A DNA stretch of 50,099 bases, from positions 1-50,099 of the forward strand of contig JAEWXD010000048.1 in the NCBI GenBank assembly GCA_023396045.1, in the 5' to 3' direction. The DNA comes from Bacillota bacterium. GTDB taxonomy: Bacteria; Bacillota; Clostridia; Christensenellales; Aristaeellaceae. Shown piece after piece: positions 1 to 9,492 of this stretch. Positions within the stretch are counted from its first letter, which is position 1, and every line of letters begins with the position of its first letter. The notes below the pieces were generated by a model, which searched no databases, was not told the origin of the DNA, and saw only the letters and a program-made list of their open reading frames with translations. The position numbers and the translations under genes are program-made.

Positions 1-1555
1 TCCTACACCAACACCGAGCGAAGGTCCTACACCTACTCCGAGTGAAGAACCTACTCCTACTCCCGCACCAAGCACAGGGCCGGACTTAACAGGCGGCGGC
101 GATATAAAAACCATCGCCAAAGCAAACAACTCCACAGCAAGCACAACTGCCCCTGCATTTGTTTTTGAACAGCCTGTTGTAATGGTGAGCGATACCTTAG
201 CCTATACAAACTTAAAAGGCGATAAAGACTACAGGGTTATAACCGAACTCTATCTTCTGCAAAACGGCGCCGTAGTGGGCGATCCATTAGCATGGACCGC
301 ACAAATAGTACCAACATCCGGTAGCGGCAACGGTACATGGACAATCGACCTTGGTGGTGTAAGCGGCTTAAAAGCAGGCAGAAGCTATGTTATCTATGAA
401 AGAGTGGAATCAGTAGATAAACTGATCGATACAACAGGCGACGGCATAGCCGATGCACCGCAGGTTGTAGAACACAAAAACCCGAACGCCATATCCCAAA
501 CCATTGTGGTTGACCCGGAACCCAACACGTCTGCCGGTGGTAGTCTGATTACAAAAGCAAGTGTAAACAGCCACTTTGCAAGCAGCAATGCCCCCGCAAG
601 CATTAGCGAAGAAGAAGCAGATCAAGGCGTAAGCATTAACGATATGATAAGTTACAAAAACTTAATCGGCGGTGCAAAATACAGCATTATCAGCTCACTC
701 TTCAGAGTGGAAAACGGTGTCGTAGTGGGTAACCCTATTGTTACAGCTATGAGCGAAAAAATAGCAGACAACTCTGGCCAAGGTGCTTGGAGAACGGGTT
801 TCAGCAACATCATCGGCTTAGAAGCGGGCGCAAGATATGTCATTTATGAAAGAGTGGAATCTGTAGAAGAACTGATAGATACAAACAATGACGGTACACC
901 CGATGCACCACACATTGTTAAGCACGAAGATCCTACAGACAATGCCCAAAGCATTACAGTAGTCGGCGGCGTTGCACCGGCTGCACCAAGCATGGCAACC
1001 ACTGTGAGTGCCAACAACTCTACAGCAAACGCAAATGTTCCTGCAGGTATTACCGCGGCAGAGGCGCAGGCGGGCGTTGACGTTACAGACAGCATTGCCT
1101 ACAAAAACCTCATCGGTGGCAAGGTATACAGCGTAACGACCAAACTCTATAAAGTGGCAAACGGTGCCGTAGTGGGCGAGGCTAAGAAAGTCCTCACCAC
1201 CGAGCAAACAGCGAGCGCAAGCGGCAGCGGCACATGGATAATAAACCTTGGCAAAGTGAGCGGTTTAGAACCCGGCGCAAGCTATGTTATTTACGAAAGC
1301 GCCGTATCCAAGGAAAACCTTGTAGATACAACCGGTGACGGCATGCCTGACGCACCGCAAACCGTAAAACACGAGAACCCGAACGATAAATCTCAAACCA
1401 TCGTGGTTCTGCGCCCGGGCGCAGAAAATCCTGGCAGCAAAAAAAGCTATCCGCAAACCGGCGACAACGCCCCGCTTGCTTACAGCATGTTGGGCTTGCT
1501 CCTGGCAGCAGTTGGCTTCATCATCTTTGGCAAAAAAAGACGCCATAATAATTAA
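1..1555 (+). CDS. VaFE-repeat surface protein with sortase signal, 5' partial
   Basis: Cell-wall anchored adhesin or fimbrial-type protein; the frame is open from base 2, so the N-terminus lies outside the window. The visible part starts with a Pro/Thr/Ser/Glu linker of TPTPSE-like units, typical of a wall-spanning stalk. Three repeats of roughly 120 residues follow (about bp 170-510, 600-960, 1040-1400). Each has a 'YKNL-x-GG-x-Y' opening, a central 'G-x-W' strand, and a 'YVIYE' segment followed by 'VKHEDP/ENP' and 'QTIVV'. This matches the VaFE (T-Q ester bond) repeats of Gram-positive surface proteins, whose intramolecular bonds stabilise the stalk. The C-terminus has YPQTGD, a hydrophobic span and a KKRR tail, the sortase sorting signal. 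No sortase is in the window. A strong terminator follows. Confidence 0.85.
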   Translation, partial: PTPTPSEGPTPTPSEEPTPTPAPSTGPDLTGGGDIKTIAKANNSTASTTAPAFVFEQPVVMVSDTLAYTNLKGDKDYRVITELYLLQNGAVVGDPLAWTAQIVPTSGSGNGTWTIDLGGVSGLKAGRSYVIYERVESVDKLIDTTGDGIADAPQVVEHKNPNAISQTIVVDPEPNTSAGGSLITKASVNSHFASSNAPASISEEEADQGVSINDMISYKNLIGGAKYSIISSLFRVENGVVVGNPIVTAMSEKIADNSGQGAWRTGFSNIIGLEAGARYVIYERVESVEELIDTNNDGTPDAPHIVKHEDPTDNAQSITVVGGVAPAAPSMATTVSANNSTANANVPAGITAAEAQAGVDVTDSIAYKNLIGGKVYSVTTKLYKVANGAVVGEAKKVLTTEQTASASGSGTWIINLGKVSGLEPGASYVIYESAVSKENLVDTTGDGMPDAPQTVKHENPNDKSQTIVVLRPGAENPGSKKSYPQTGDNAPLAYSMLGLLLAAVGFIIFGKKRRHNN

Positions 1556-1570
1556 GGGAGCGATCCCCAA

Positions 1571-1605
1571 AAACCCGACCACCAATCTGGTGGTTGGGTT
1601 TTTAT
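1571..1605 (+). terminator. Intrinsic terminator after the VaFE surface protein
   Basis: A 14-bp stem (1571-1584 with 1588-1601, one G-U pair) closes a 3-nt loop, and the descending arm runs into a T-run. It lies 15 bp after the stop codon. Confidence 0.9.
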
Positions 1606-1984
1606 TAGTATAAAGCAGAAAAATATGAAGATGAATACAGCTTTATTACAGTTATGACAATTATTGTAAAACTAAAATATTCGTATATTATGTGTTTTAT
1701 TGCTTAATAAAACATATAATATATATAATTTTTAATAAAGTTGAATAAAAATTGCTGTTTTTAGCATAAATTTGAAAAATAATACTTGTAATTTGTTACA
1801 TTCTTTGATATTCTATAAATGCAAAATTTTGATGTAAAGTGTTGATATATTATGAAGAATCAATTACAACACCCGGTAAAACAGATTGCTCTGTTTTCTG
1901 TAAATTTAAATACTCATTCATGGCAAGAAACAGTACCTGATGGATAACTTTTTCTTGGCATATTTTTTTATAGAAATATTTTAT
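1606..1984. other. AT-rich intergenic region between two surface-protein genes
   Basis: Very AT-rich, no convincing gene. It holds the 18-bp inverted repeat at 1684-1723. Several weak -10-like TATAAA/TATTAT strings lie around 1815-1855, but none has a good -35 at proper spacing, so I call no promoter. Confidence 0.5.
1684..1723. repeat. 18-bp near-perfect AT-rich inverted repeat
   Basis: Arms 1684-1701 and 1706-1723 match at 17 of 18 positions around a GCTT loop; the mismatch would be a G-U pair in RNA. There is no T-tract, so it is not a standard terminator. It could be a cruciform, a regulator site, or part of the long leader of the next gene. Confidence 0.6.
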
Positions 1985-1999
1985 AGGAGGAACAAAAAT

Positions 2000-4900
2000 A
2001 TGAAAAAAGGAATCCAGATACTTGCCTTTTTGCTGGCATTGCTTATTGGTATTGTACCCGTATTTGCATTACCCACAAGCTTTGCCGCAGATGGGATAAA
2101 TATCGACTTAATTCTAAAAAACACGAAAGATTCCATAAAAGCCGGGCAGAGCGCTGTATTTGAGCTGGATTTAAAAATTGCCGGCGCAAACGAAGCCGTC
2201 AATAATGAGATTGGGGTAAACAGTGTTCTTACAATTCAGCTGCCTGTTGCAAAAAAAAGAATATTTTACATTGGAAACGCCGCTTGCAGATCTTGCAATC
2301 AATGGTGTAAGCCCTGTATATGACGATAATGCAGCTGCATTGGTATATACATTCCCCAATATCAAAACAGGTTTTTCTGTGCGCAGATATATATCTATTG
2401 TTACAAAAAACGGCATTACACCCAACGGTACCGAGCTTACAGTAAATGCAAAATATGAATACAATAACAAAGCATCTTCTTTAAACAGCAATGCTACCGA
2501 AAAAGTAACCGCAGGTGTTATTCCAAGTATACATAAAGAGATTGTTGGTATTATTATTGATGGTCAGGTCGATCGGGAAGCCCTTGCCGCAAGGCCGGGC
2601 AACGATGCAATTTATAAGTTTGATCTTTCTGTTGCCGCACCCAACAAAGATCATCCGGGTTCTCTGTATTTGGAATCGAATTCCGATGTTATTGTAAAAG
2701 ATGTATTGGATAACAGACTGACTTATCTTGCATCTGGTACTTCTTTAGATTCATTAACAGCGGAAGGCAATGGTCTGGCTCTGGTGCATAATGGGCAAGA
2801 GCTTACTTTTACCTTTAAGGCAGATAGCTTGGAAACTCAAAAAACGCAGGACGTTAATATTTTGCACAAGGAATTTTATGTAAAAGTGCATGTTTCGGAT
2901 GCGATTGCAGCAGATACTCGCATAGATAACATTGCTAAAATAACGGCTGTCGGATTAAGTGCTTTCACAAGCCCCGAACAGCCCTCCAATAAGGTTATAT
3001 TGCCTGTGCTTTTGCCTAAAGATGTTACTTCTTTTGAAGGCAGTATTCCGGTTCGTACAACCTATGGCCCCGGGGCAAACGGCAGTTCCTATAATCCTAA
3101 TAACGGTACATTAGCAACAGAGGGTTTAACCTTTGTGGATGTTTATACCGGTGCTACCTCCGAAAATGAAACCGTTGTTAAAGAAGGCACATCTGAACCC
3201 TATACTTGGAGTGCACCGTCGGTTTTTGCCAACGGATATCAAAATTTAGTAGCTTATTATACTCCGAGCAATAACATCAATTTAAGAAGTATTCATATTT
3301 TTATGCCATTTGCCTTTGTTCCGGGCAGTGCCAGCCAAAAGAAGGAATTATATAAAATTCCGCAGGCAATTTTAACCTATACATTGGTTAATGGCACCAC
3401 AAAATCACATACTCTTGATTTCAATCACCTTGACAAAACATTTGCTCCCGGGAGCCCGCCCGGAATGGATTTGGCTTATAATGCAATTGGCCTTGAAAAA
3501 GATGATATAGTAAAATCCTTTACTATTACATACAATAACAAAGACGGCAGTATCATGGACGGTCAATTTGCTATACAGTTTGCCGCAAGGTATGATATTT
3601 TGCCGGGTACACCTGTTGGAAGCCGTCTTGAACAAAAAGTGGAATTTGTGGCAACTTTGGCAGATGGCACAAGGGTGCGCAGAGGCCCTAAACTTCCTCC
3701 TAATCAATATGATGGCATAGCTGCAGAACGCTATGATACTTTATTGGCGCCAAAAGAAATACCACCCAAGGTAGAGCAAGTGGTTATGTTCATGAATAAG
3801 AACGGCAGCGAAGTAGAATTCGGTCCCAATAGAATCATGGCAGCTCTTTCTAATTATCAATCGGAAAATACGCTGGACGAGTATCCTCATTCTATTGTAG
3901 TTTTACCTTTGGGCGTAACAATAGATTCTAACCATACCGCTACTGATAGTTTCTACATTCGCAGCCAGAGAGCGTATACTTATACAGTTCCTATTCCGCC
4001 GGGTGAAATCACCGTATTCTCCGACGACTATATGGGTACAGGGCACCAAGCAATTAAAATCAATTGGAAACATGAACAGCTTATTCCAAAGGAACGTTTG
4101 GTAGCAGAATTTGATGTTATTATTGATAAATATGCTCCTGACGATTTGTCATTAAAAGCCTACGGTTTTGCAAAAACCTTTGACAATAAAATGCTGCAAA
4201 GAAATAACAATAGCCCAATTATTGTTGAAACTACGGACTTGAATGGCGACGGTATCACAGGCAGACACATAGCAACTGCTAATACCTTGTATATTAAGAA
4301 TACCTCACACGACTTAAAAATAGAAAAATTAGTAAAAGGCAATTTAGATACAGACTACTCAAAATTCGGTCATGCTTTACCGGGCGGCACTATAGATTAT
4401 AAATTGCTGATTACCAACAACACCGGCGAAAACATTTATAAAATGGGCTTCTTAGATGTTCTGCCAAGTGTAGGCGATCTGGAAGTGATTAAGAATGACC
4501 CCAGAAACAGCGCATTTACACCTCTGTTAAGCGGCGCTATTACGCTACCTGCTCTGTGGCAAAACAAAGTAGATGTGTACTACAGCACAGAAGCCAACCC
4601 CAAACGCAGTGAAGTGCTTTACAATAAGGTGAAATATCCCGCAGGTGCGGTGCCACACAGCGATCCGGCAGGTGCCGTTACACCCACTTGGTTAAAGGCG
4701 TCCGATGTAGCCGATTGGTCTGCAATACGTAGTTTTAAATTAGACTTGCAAGCGGGCGATATTTGGGTAAAAGGTCAATCTTTAGAGCTGCGCTTTAGTA
4801 TGAAAGCCCCGGCAAGTACAGATGCAAGCTATGTAATTACAGAGCAAAAGAAGGGCACTATTGCAGAACAATATACTCGTGAATTATTTGCCGATAAAGC

Positions 4901-5660
4901 TGCATGGAACTCCTTTGCAATGACCACAAACAGCATGCTGCCAACAGAACCCGAAAGAGTGGGTGTTATCGTGCTCAATGTGGGCGGCTCTGTAAGAGCT
5001 GAGTATTACATCAAGGGTACAAATACCAAGCTCAAAGAGGATAAGCAAGTAAAAGACCCCAACACCCCTGTCAATACTCCTTATGATGATGTTCCACCTG
5101 AGGAAATTACCAAGGACGGCAAAACTTACAGACTTGTGAAGGTAAATGACGGCATTCCTGAATTAAAAGAGGGATCTGATCCACAAAATGGACTGGTAAC
5201 TCCGGGTGAAAAGGTAATCAAATACCAATATGAACTGGTATCCGGCGGCAAAGTGTCTGTAAAATACATCATCGAAGGTACAGAAATCATATTGGATAAT
5301 CCTGCATTAAGTGCTAAAGACAAAAACGGCAATTATATTGTAAAAGATGAGAATAGTAAGATTGGCAGTCCTTACGACACTACTACCTCTGTTTTCCAAC
5401 CTAAGCGTCTGTATAAAGACGGTAAAACTTATGAGCTTACCGCAAGAAAAACAGACCCCAAATCTGATCCTGTAACAGGTAAAGTAACAGAGAATCCACA
5501 GCTTATTATTTATGAATATAGGCTTGTAACAACTCCTATTGCTCCTATCAATGCACCAAAAACAGGAGATAGCAGCAATATAGCACTGTCTGCATTGCTT
5601 TTATGTTTGGCTGGCATTGCATTCTATGTAGTAAGCCGTAAAGAACAAAAGCAATATTAA
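2000..5660 (+). CDS. Large LPXTG-type surface protein, frameshifted at a poly-A run
   Basis: Sortase-anchored surface protein of about 1,219 residues if one base is removed. Start is the ATG at 2000, behind AGGAGG at 1985-1990; residues 1-30 form a signal peptide ending near FAADG. The frame breaks at 2251-2258, a run of eight A. With eight A the protein ends after about 107 residues (stop at 2323); with seven A it continues as AKKEYFTLE and stays open to 5660. The middle has DUF11-like segments ('KNTSHDLKIEK...NNTGENIYKMGFLDVLP'). Two MucBP-like repeats follow, each starting 'V-x-V/A-x-Y-x-I/K-G-T' and ending 'YEL' or 'YEYRL'. The C-terminus is APKTGD, a hydrophobic span and a basic tail. 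The intact downstream frame suggests a recent change, phase variation, transcript slippage or a sequencing error rather than decay. Confidence 0.8.
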
Positions 5661-5680
5661 GCTGCACTTATATAATTTTA

Positions 5681-5712
5681 TTGACCTTTGCAAAGCAAAG
5701 GTCAATTTTTTT
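5681..5712 (+). terminator. Intrinsic terminator after the large surface protein
   Basis: An 11-bp perfect stem (5681-5691 with 5695-5705) around an AAA loop, followed by seven T. Confidence 0.9.
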
Positions 5713-5950
5713 CGCAATAACAATGTGTTTTGCAAAGCAGAAGGTGAGATAAAAAAGAATATCTTATAATCCATTTGTTAAATTTTGCAAAGAAATACAG
5801 CATAAAAGTTACGAAATCGTTTTATCTATTTTTGCAAATAGAGATATATTGCGAAAAACATATTTTTTATTTAAAAAATAAATAAAATAATATTATAAAT
5901 TTTACGAAACATTTAGCCCTTATAGCGCGTATAAATCAAATATATGCGTC

Positions 5951-5979
5951 TTTACAAATATTTCCGTATCATATATAAT
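5951..5979 (+). promoter_or_regulatory. Sigma-A-type promoter for the FMN-binding-like protein
   Basis: TTTACA at 5951-5956, a 17-bp spacer, and consensus TATAAT at 5974-5979. The predicted transcript starts near 5986, leaving a leader of about 44 nt to the ATG at 6030. The rest of 5713-6029 is AT-rich with no other feature seen. Confidence 0.75.
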
Positions 5980-6029
5980 GAACAGTAACTGAGCCTAATG
6001 GTTCAAAACTCAAAGGAAGGTTGATCTTT

Positions 6030-7013
6030 ATGAAAAACACAAAACTGGTTGCTCTTCTCTTGGTACTGTTATTTGCTTTTAGCGCAGTTGGCCTTGCAGA
6101 AGAAACCGTAACCCTTCACCGTGCATACGGTGGCACAGGCAGCCGCAGCTTTGCTCGCGCAGCTGTTCTTACAAAAGGTGATGTTATTCTTGCCGCTCAT
6201 GTAGAAGAATTCGCTTACACCAACGCCGCAGAGGGTATTATCACTGTTCCCAATGGCGACAACGCAGAAGGCTTTGGCGCAGGCTCTAAAGAAGGCAAAG
6301 TTCTTATCAGCAAACGTATGGAACCAAGCTATTCTGCTCAAATGAAAGAAAAAGCCGGCGCTACCATGACCGTTGCAGAAAATATAGACTTAGTACAAAA
6401 CTTTGTAGTAGGCAAAACCGTTGCAGAATTAGAAGAAATTTTAAAAGCTGCAGATCCTGAAAAACCTGTGGATGCAATTTCCGGTTCTACCGCAACCGCT
6501 GGTTATAATTACTTAGAAGCTATCGTGTTGGCTGCTAAGAGCACTGATTTCGCAGTAGAAGCTAAAGTTGCTGCCACAGAAGGCTTAAGCTTGCAATATG
6601 CATTGGGCGCACCCCATGGTAGCAAAGCGTTTGGTGATGCGGTTGTAGCTTTGCAAGATGGTAAAGTTGTTATGGCTTCCATCGATGAATTCCAATACAC
6701 CAAGGGTACCGGTGTTCCATCCAGCGATGGCGCTTTTGGCGAAAACTATGCAGATCCAGAAAAACCCCTCGCTTCCAAATTGGTTAACAACGAAGCCTAT
6801 TCCGCTAATATGGCTGAAAAAGCAAAGGCTACCAAACAATTGGCAGAAAGCTATAAAATTATCCAGGATTTCGTAGTTGGCAAAACAAGTGCAGAAATCT
6901 TAGAATTTGCAGGCGCACAAGAAGCCGGCAAACCTGTTGATGCAGTTACAGGTGCTACATTGGTAGACACCGTTGGCTATTTAACATTGATTGGCCAAGC
7001 TGCTGCACAATAA
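6030..7013 (+). CDS. Secreted protein with two FMN-binding-like repeats (PplA-like)
   Basis: A 327-residue exported protein. Start ATG at 6030 follows GGAAGG at 6015-6020; the in-frame upstream TTG overlaps that site and is less likely. Residues 1-23 are a signal peptide (VGLA-EET) with no lipobox Cys. Two homologous halves follow, about residues 28-170 and 188-327. Both have 'A-x-L-x-x-G-x-V-x-x-A-x-x-x-E-F-x-Y', a 'SAQM/SANM-x-EKA' segment and 'FVVGKT-x-E'. Each ends in 'PVDAISGST' (149-154) or 'PVDAVTGAT' (304-310). The D-x-x-S/T-G-A/S-T string resembles the flavinylation motif of FMN-binding domains, where the last Thr carries FMN. Two such domains in one exported chain recall Listeria PplA of extracellular electron transfer. 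No ApbE flavin transferase is in the window, so covalent FMN is an inference. Confidence 0.6.
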   Translation: MKNTKLVALLLVLLFAFSAVGLAEETVTLHRAYGGTGSRSFARAAVLTKGDVILAAHVEEFAYTNAAEGIITVPNGDNAEGFGAGSKEGKVLISKRMEPSYSAQMKEKAGATMTVAENIDLVQNFVVGKTVAELEEILKAADPEKPVDAISGSTATAGYNYLEAIVLAAKSTDFAVEAKVAATEGLSLQYALGAPHGSKAFGDAVVALQDGKVVMASIDEFQYTKGTGVPSSDGAFGENYADPEKPLASKLVNNEAYSANMAEKAKATKQLAESYKIIQDFVVGKTSAEILEFAGAQEAGKPVDAVTGATLVDTVGYLTLIGQAAAQ

Positions 7014-7024
7014 TATTATAATGT

Positions 7025-7052
7025 AAGAGCAACCCAAGGGTTGCTCTTTTTC
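7025..7052 (+). terminator. Intrinsic terminator
   Basis: Stem 7025-7034 with 7039-7048 around a CAAG loop, ending in T residues just after the FMN-binding-like gene. Confidence 0.9.
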
Positions 7053-7212
7053 TATGCTATTCTGCCGATGATAAAATATTTATCTTTTACTGATGTTTGT
7101 TAATATAGATTTATAATTTTTGGTAGTGAAATACACTTCCTATTTTATTTATTATTCTAAAATACACTTTGTGAAAAGGCAGATTGACAGGAAGTTATTA
7201 TTAGACAATATT

Positions 7213-7980
7213 TTATTTATTCTTTTCATATAATAAATTCAGCCCTTTCAGTGTTAAGGAACCATCAATTTCATTAATACTGGGCACATCTTCTGCAATC
7301 AATCTTGCCATACCGCCGGTGGCAACCACAAAGGCGTTGGGCTCTAGCATTTCTTGTTTAAACTTTTCTATTAAGTAGTTTACTTGGCCAATATAGCCAT
7401 AAATAACACCGGCTTGTAAATTGCTGGTGGTGGTTTTGCAAATGGCAGTTTTGGGCTTAACAAATTCAAATCTGGAAAGCTTTGCTGTGCCGCTTACCAG
7501 CGCATCGCTTGCCACACGTATACCGGGGCAAATGCAACCGCCTATAAAACTGCCCTGTTTATCCACAGCGCCAAAAGTTGTGGCTGTACCAAAGTCAATA
7601 AAAATGCAAGGGCCACCATATAAATGGTAGGCAGCTACTGCATTGGCAATACGATCACTACCCAGTTGTTGGGGCACTTCATATTTAATGTTAATGCCGG
7701 TACGCATACCGGGCAGTACCCACATGGGTTTTTGATTAAAATACAAGGTGCACATATGCTCTATAGTATAGTTGATGGTTGGTGCTACGCTTGAAATAAT
7801 AATACCTTCAATATTTTCAGAATCTATATTTGCATGGGTAAAAAAGTCTAAAAATATCATGCCAAACTCATCGCAGGTATATTGGTAGTTGGTGGAAACG
7901 CGCCAATAATGCTTCATTTCTCCTTGCTCAAATATAGCTACTTTAATGTTGCTGTTGCCTATATCCAGCGTTAATATCAT
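7213..7980 (-). CDS. coaX: Type III pantothenate kinase
   Basis: Phosphorylates pantothenate in the first step of coenzyme A synthesis, in the cytoplasm. The 255-residue protein starts with MILTLDIGNSNIKVAIF, the phosphate-binding motif of ASKHA-fold CoaX enzymes. It also has 'PQQLGSDRIANAVAA' and 'FIDFGTATTFGAV', the family's later motifs, and 'ATGGMARLIA' near the end. Length fits the family. The chosen start (7980) follows GGAGG and overlaps the stop of the upstream ECF gene as ATGA; a longer start would run into that gene. The pair should be translationally coupled. Confidence 0.95.
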   Translation of the reverse strand: MILTLDIGNSNIKVAIFEQGEMKHYWRVSTNYQYTCDEFGMIFLDFFTHANIDSENIEGIIISSVAPTINYTIEHMCTLYFNQKPMWVLPGMRTGINIKYEVPQQLGSDRIANAVAAYHLYGGPCIFIDFGTATTFGAVDKQGSFIGGCICPGIRVASDALVSGTAKLSRFEFVKPKTAICKTTTSNLQAGVIYGYIGQVNYLIEKFKQEMLEPNAFVVATGGMARLIAEDVPSINEIDGSLTLKGLNLLYEKNK

Positions 7981-8594
7981 AGTTCCTCCCGGCCGATGGC
8001 TTTGCGCAATGTAATGCATATGGTAGGCACAATCAGTGCTGCCACAAGGGCTTCTGTAAGCCCATAAGGTATAGCCACGCCACTTAGTAAATATAGGGAA
8101 GCATTGTTGTAATATGCAGGGTTTCCACTGCCTGCAGCAATGCTGTTGTTGATAATTTCTGTTAATTTTGTGCCATAAAAAATGTATATGCTGCCAAGTG
8201 TAAAAACAGTGTTGGCAAGAGATCCAAAAAAGCTTGCCAATACAAAAGCCGGGGTAGTTTTTGTAAGTTTTTTGCTAAGTTTATATACAGCAAATGCTAT
8301 CAAAGGTATGCTTAGCCTGGGTAATATGGCAATGAGTGGGTTTACAAAAAATATAGCCAAGCCAATGGGTTGTTGCAATGCGCGTATAAAGCTTACAAGC
8401 CCAAAGCAAGTGGCAACCACCAAGCCGTTTTTATGGCCTAAGTAGAGTGTTGCAATCAACACGGGTAAGTGGGTTGTGGTAGCATTTACAATGGGCAAGG
8501 GAATCATTCCCAGTGGCGTGAATCCGAGTAATACCGTAATTCCGCATAAAAGCGCATTGGCTACCATGTTTTTAGTAGATTTTGCAATATTCAA
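7977..8594 (-). CDS. ECF transporter S component, probably for pantothenate
   Basis: A 205-residue integral membrane protein with about six hydrophobic segments, of the ECF-type substrate-binding (S) family. It would bind a vitamin and work with a shared EcfA/EcfA'/EcfT module encoded elsewhere. Residues 27-50 carry 'GFTPLGMIPLPIVNATTTHLP', typical of the family's first loop. Translation probably starts at a TTG (8592-8594) behind GGAGG. It overlaps coaX by 4 nt, so pantothenate is the most likely substrate (PanT-like role). A flavin substrate is possible given the FMN-binding-like gene nearby, but that gene is convergent and separately terminated. Confidence 0.8.
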   Translation of the reverse strand: MNIAKSTKNMVANALLCGITVLLGFTPLGMIPLPIVNATTTHLPVLIATLYLGHKNGLVVATCFGLVSFIRALQQPIGLAIFFVNPLIAILPRLSIPLIAFAVYKLSKKLTKTTPAFVLASFFGSLANTVFTLGSIYIFYGTKLTEIINNSIAAGSGNPAYYNNASLYLLSGVAIPYGLTEALVAALIVPTICITLRKAIGREEL

Positions 8595-8648
8595 TTTCTT
8601 TACCTCCGCTCAAGTTCCCAAGGGGATACTCTACAGTGTTACAAAAAT

Positions 8649-8677
8649 ATTATAATCAAGCGGGATTAAAATGTAAA
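8649..8677 (-). promoter_or_regulatory. Promoter of the ECF S component-coaX operon
   Basis: On the minus strand, TTTACA (8672-8677), a 17-bp spacer and TATAAT (8649-8654). The transcript would start about 48 nt before the TTG start. Confidence 0.75.
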
Positions 8678-8746
8678 GCAAAGATGATATTCTTGCAAAA
8701 ATATGAAGAAGTTATCGAAATAACCTGCAAAATATATTAAATTTAC

Positions 8747-8775
8747 TTGATAATTCTAAAAATATATTGTAATAT
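8747..8775 (+). promoter_or_regulatory. Promoter of the two-component operon
   Basis: TTGATA at 8747-8752, a 17-bp spacer, TAATAT at 8770-8775, about 33 bp before the response regulator ATG. Confidence 0.65.
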
Positions 8776-8808
8776 ATTAAGTATAAATGAAATGGGGAGG
8801 CATACCTT

Positions 8809-9492
8809 ATGGCAAAAAGGATTTTGCTTGTAGATGATGAACCTTTGATTATTAAAGGTTTAAAATATACATTAGAACACGATGGTTATGAAACCGATAC
8901 CGCTGTAGATGGCGAGGAAGCACTCTATAAATTTAAACATGGCAATTTTGATTTAATCTTGCTGGATGTTATGTTGCCTAAAATGGACGGCACTACTGTA
9001 TGCCAAAAAATTAGGGAAGAAAGCAATATACCAATTATTATGCTTACTGCCAAAGGCGAAGATATGGATAAAATTTTAGGGCTTGAATATGGTGCAGATG
9101 ACTATATGACAAAACCCTTTAACATCTTGGAAGTAAAGGCAAGAATTCGTAGCATTTTAAGGCGTATGAATAATGTGGAAGCACAGGGTGTTTTAAAAAT
9201 ACACGAAATGGAAATTAACGTTACCAATCGTGGCGTTATTTTGCGTGGCCAAGACATTCGCCTTACTGCCAAAGAGTTTGACCTTTTGCTTATGTTTGCA
9301 ACCAACCGTGGCAAAGTGTTTACACGTGATGAAATGTTAGAAGCCGTATGGAAGTACGACTATACAGGTGATGCCCGTACCGTAGATGTGCATATTAGGC
9401 GCTTGCGCGAAAAAGTAGAAAAAGACCCTGCACATCCGGAATATATATTTACCAAATGGGGGGTAGGCTACTATTTTACAGACAAGGATTAA
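8809..9492 (+). CDS. OmpR-family response regulator
   Basis: A 227-residue DNA-binding regulator. The receiver domain (about 3-117) has the acidic pair in 'LLVDDEP', the phosphoacceptor Asp in 'LILLDVMLPKMDG' (residue 53), the Thr in 'IIMLTAKG' and the Lys in 'DDYMTKPF'. The C-terminal winged helix (about 130-225) has 'LTAKEFDLLLMFATN', 'FTRDEMLEAVW' and 'RTVDVHIRRLREKVE'. GGGGAGG precedes the ATG. It is first in an operon with a histidine kinase and two GerMN lipoproteins. It resembles WalR/PhoP-type regulators, but the locus lacks the usual yycH/yycI companions, so the target stimulus is unknown. Confidence 0.93.
   Translation: MAKRILLVDDEPLIIKGLKYTLEHDGYETDTAVDGEEALYKFKHGNFDLILLDVMLPKMDGTTVCQKIREESNIPIIMLTAKGEDMDKILGLEYGADDYMTKPFNILEVKARIRSILRRMNNVEAQGVLKIHEMEINVTNRGVILRGQDIRLTAKEFDLLLMFATNRGKVFTRDEMLEAVWKYDYTGDARTVDVHIRRLREKVEKDPAHPEYIFTKWGVGYYFTDKD

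Noticed and set aside
7977..8594. Riboflavin transporter RibU for the FMN-binding-like protein
   Set aside because: The gene is coupled to coaX and separately terminated from the flavoprotein-like gene.
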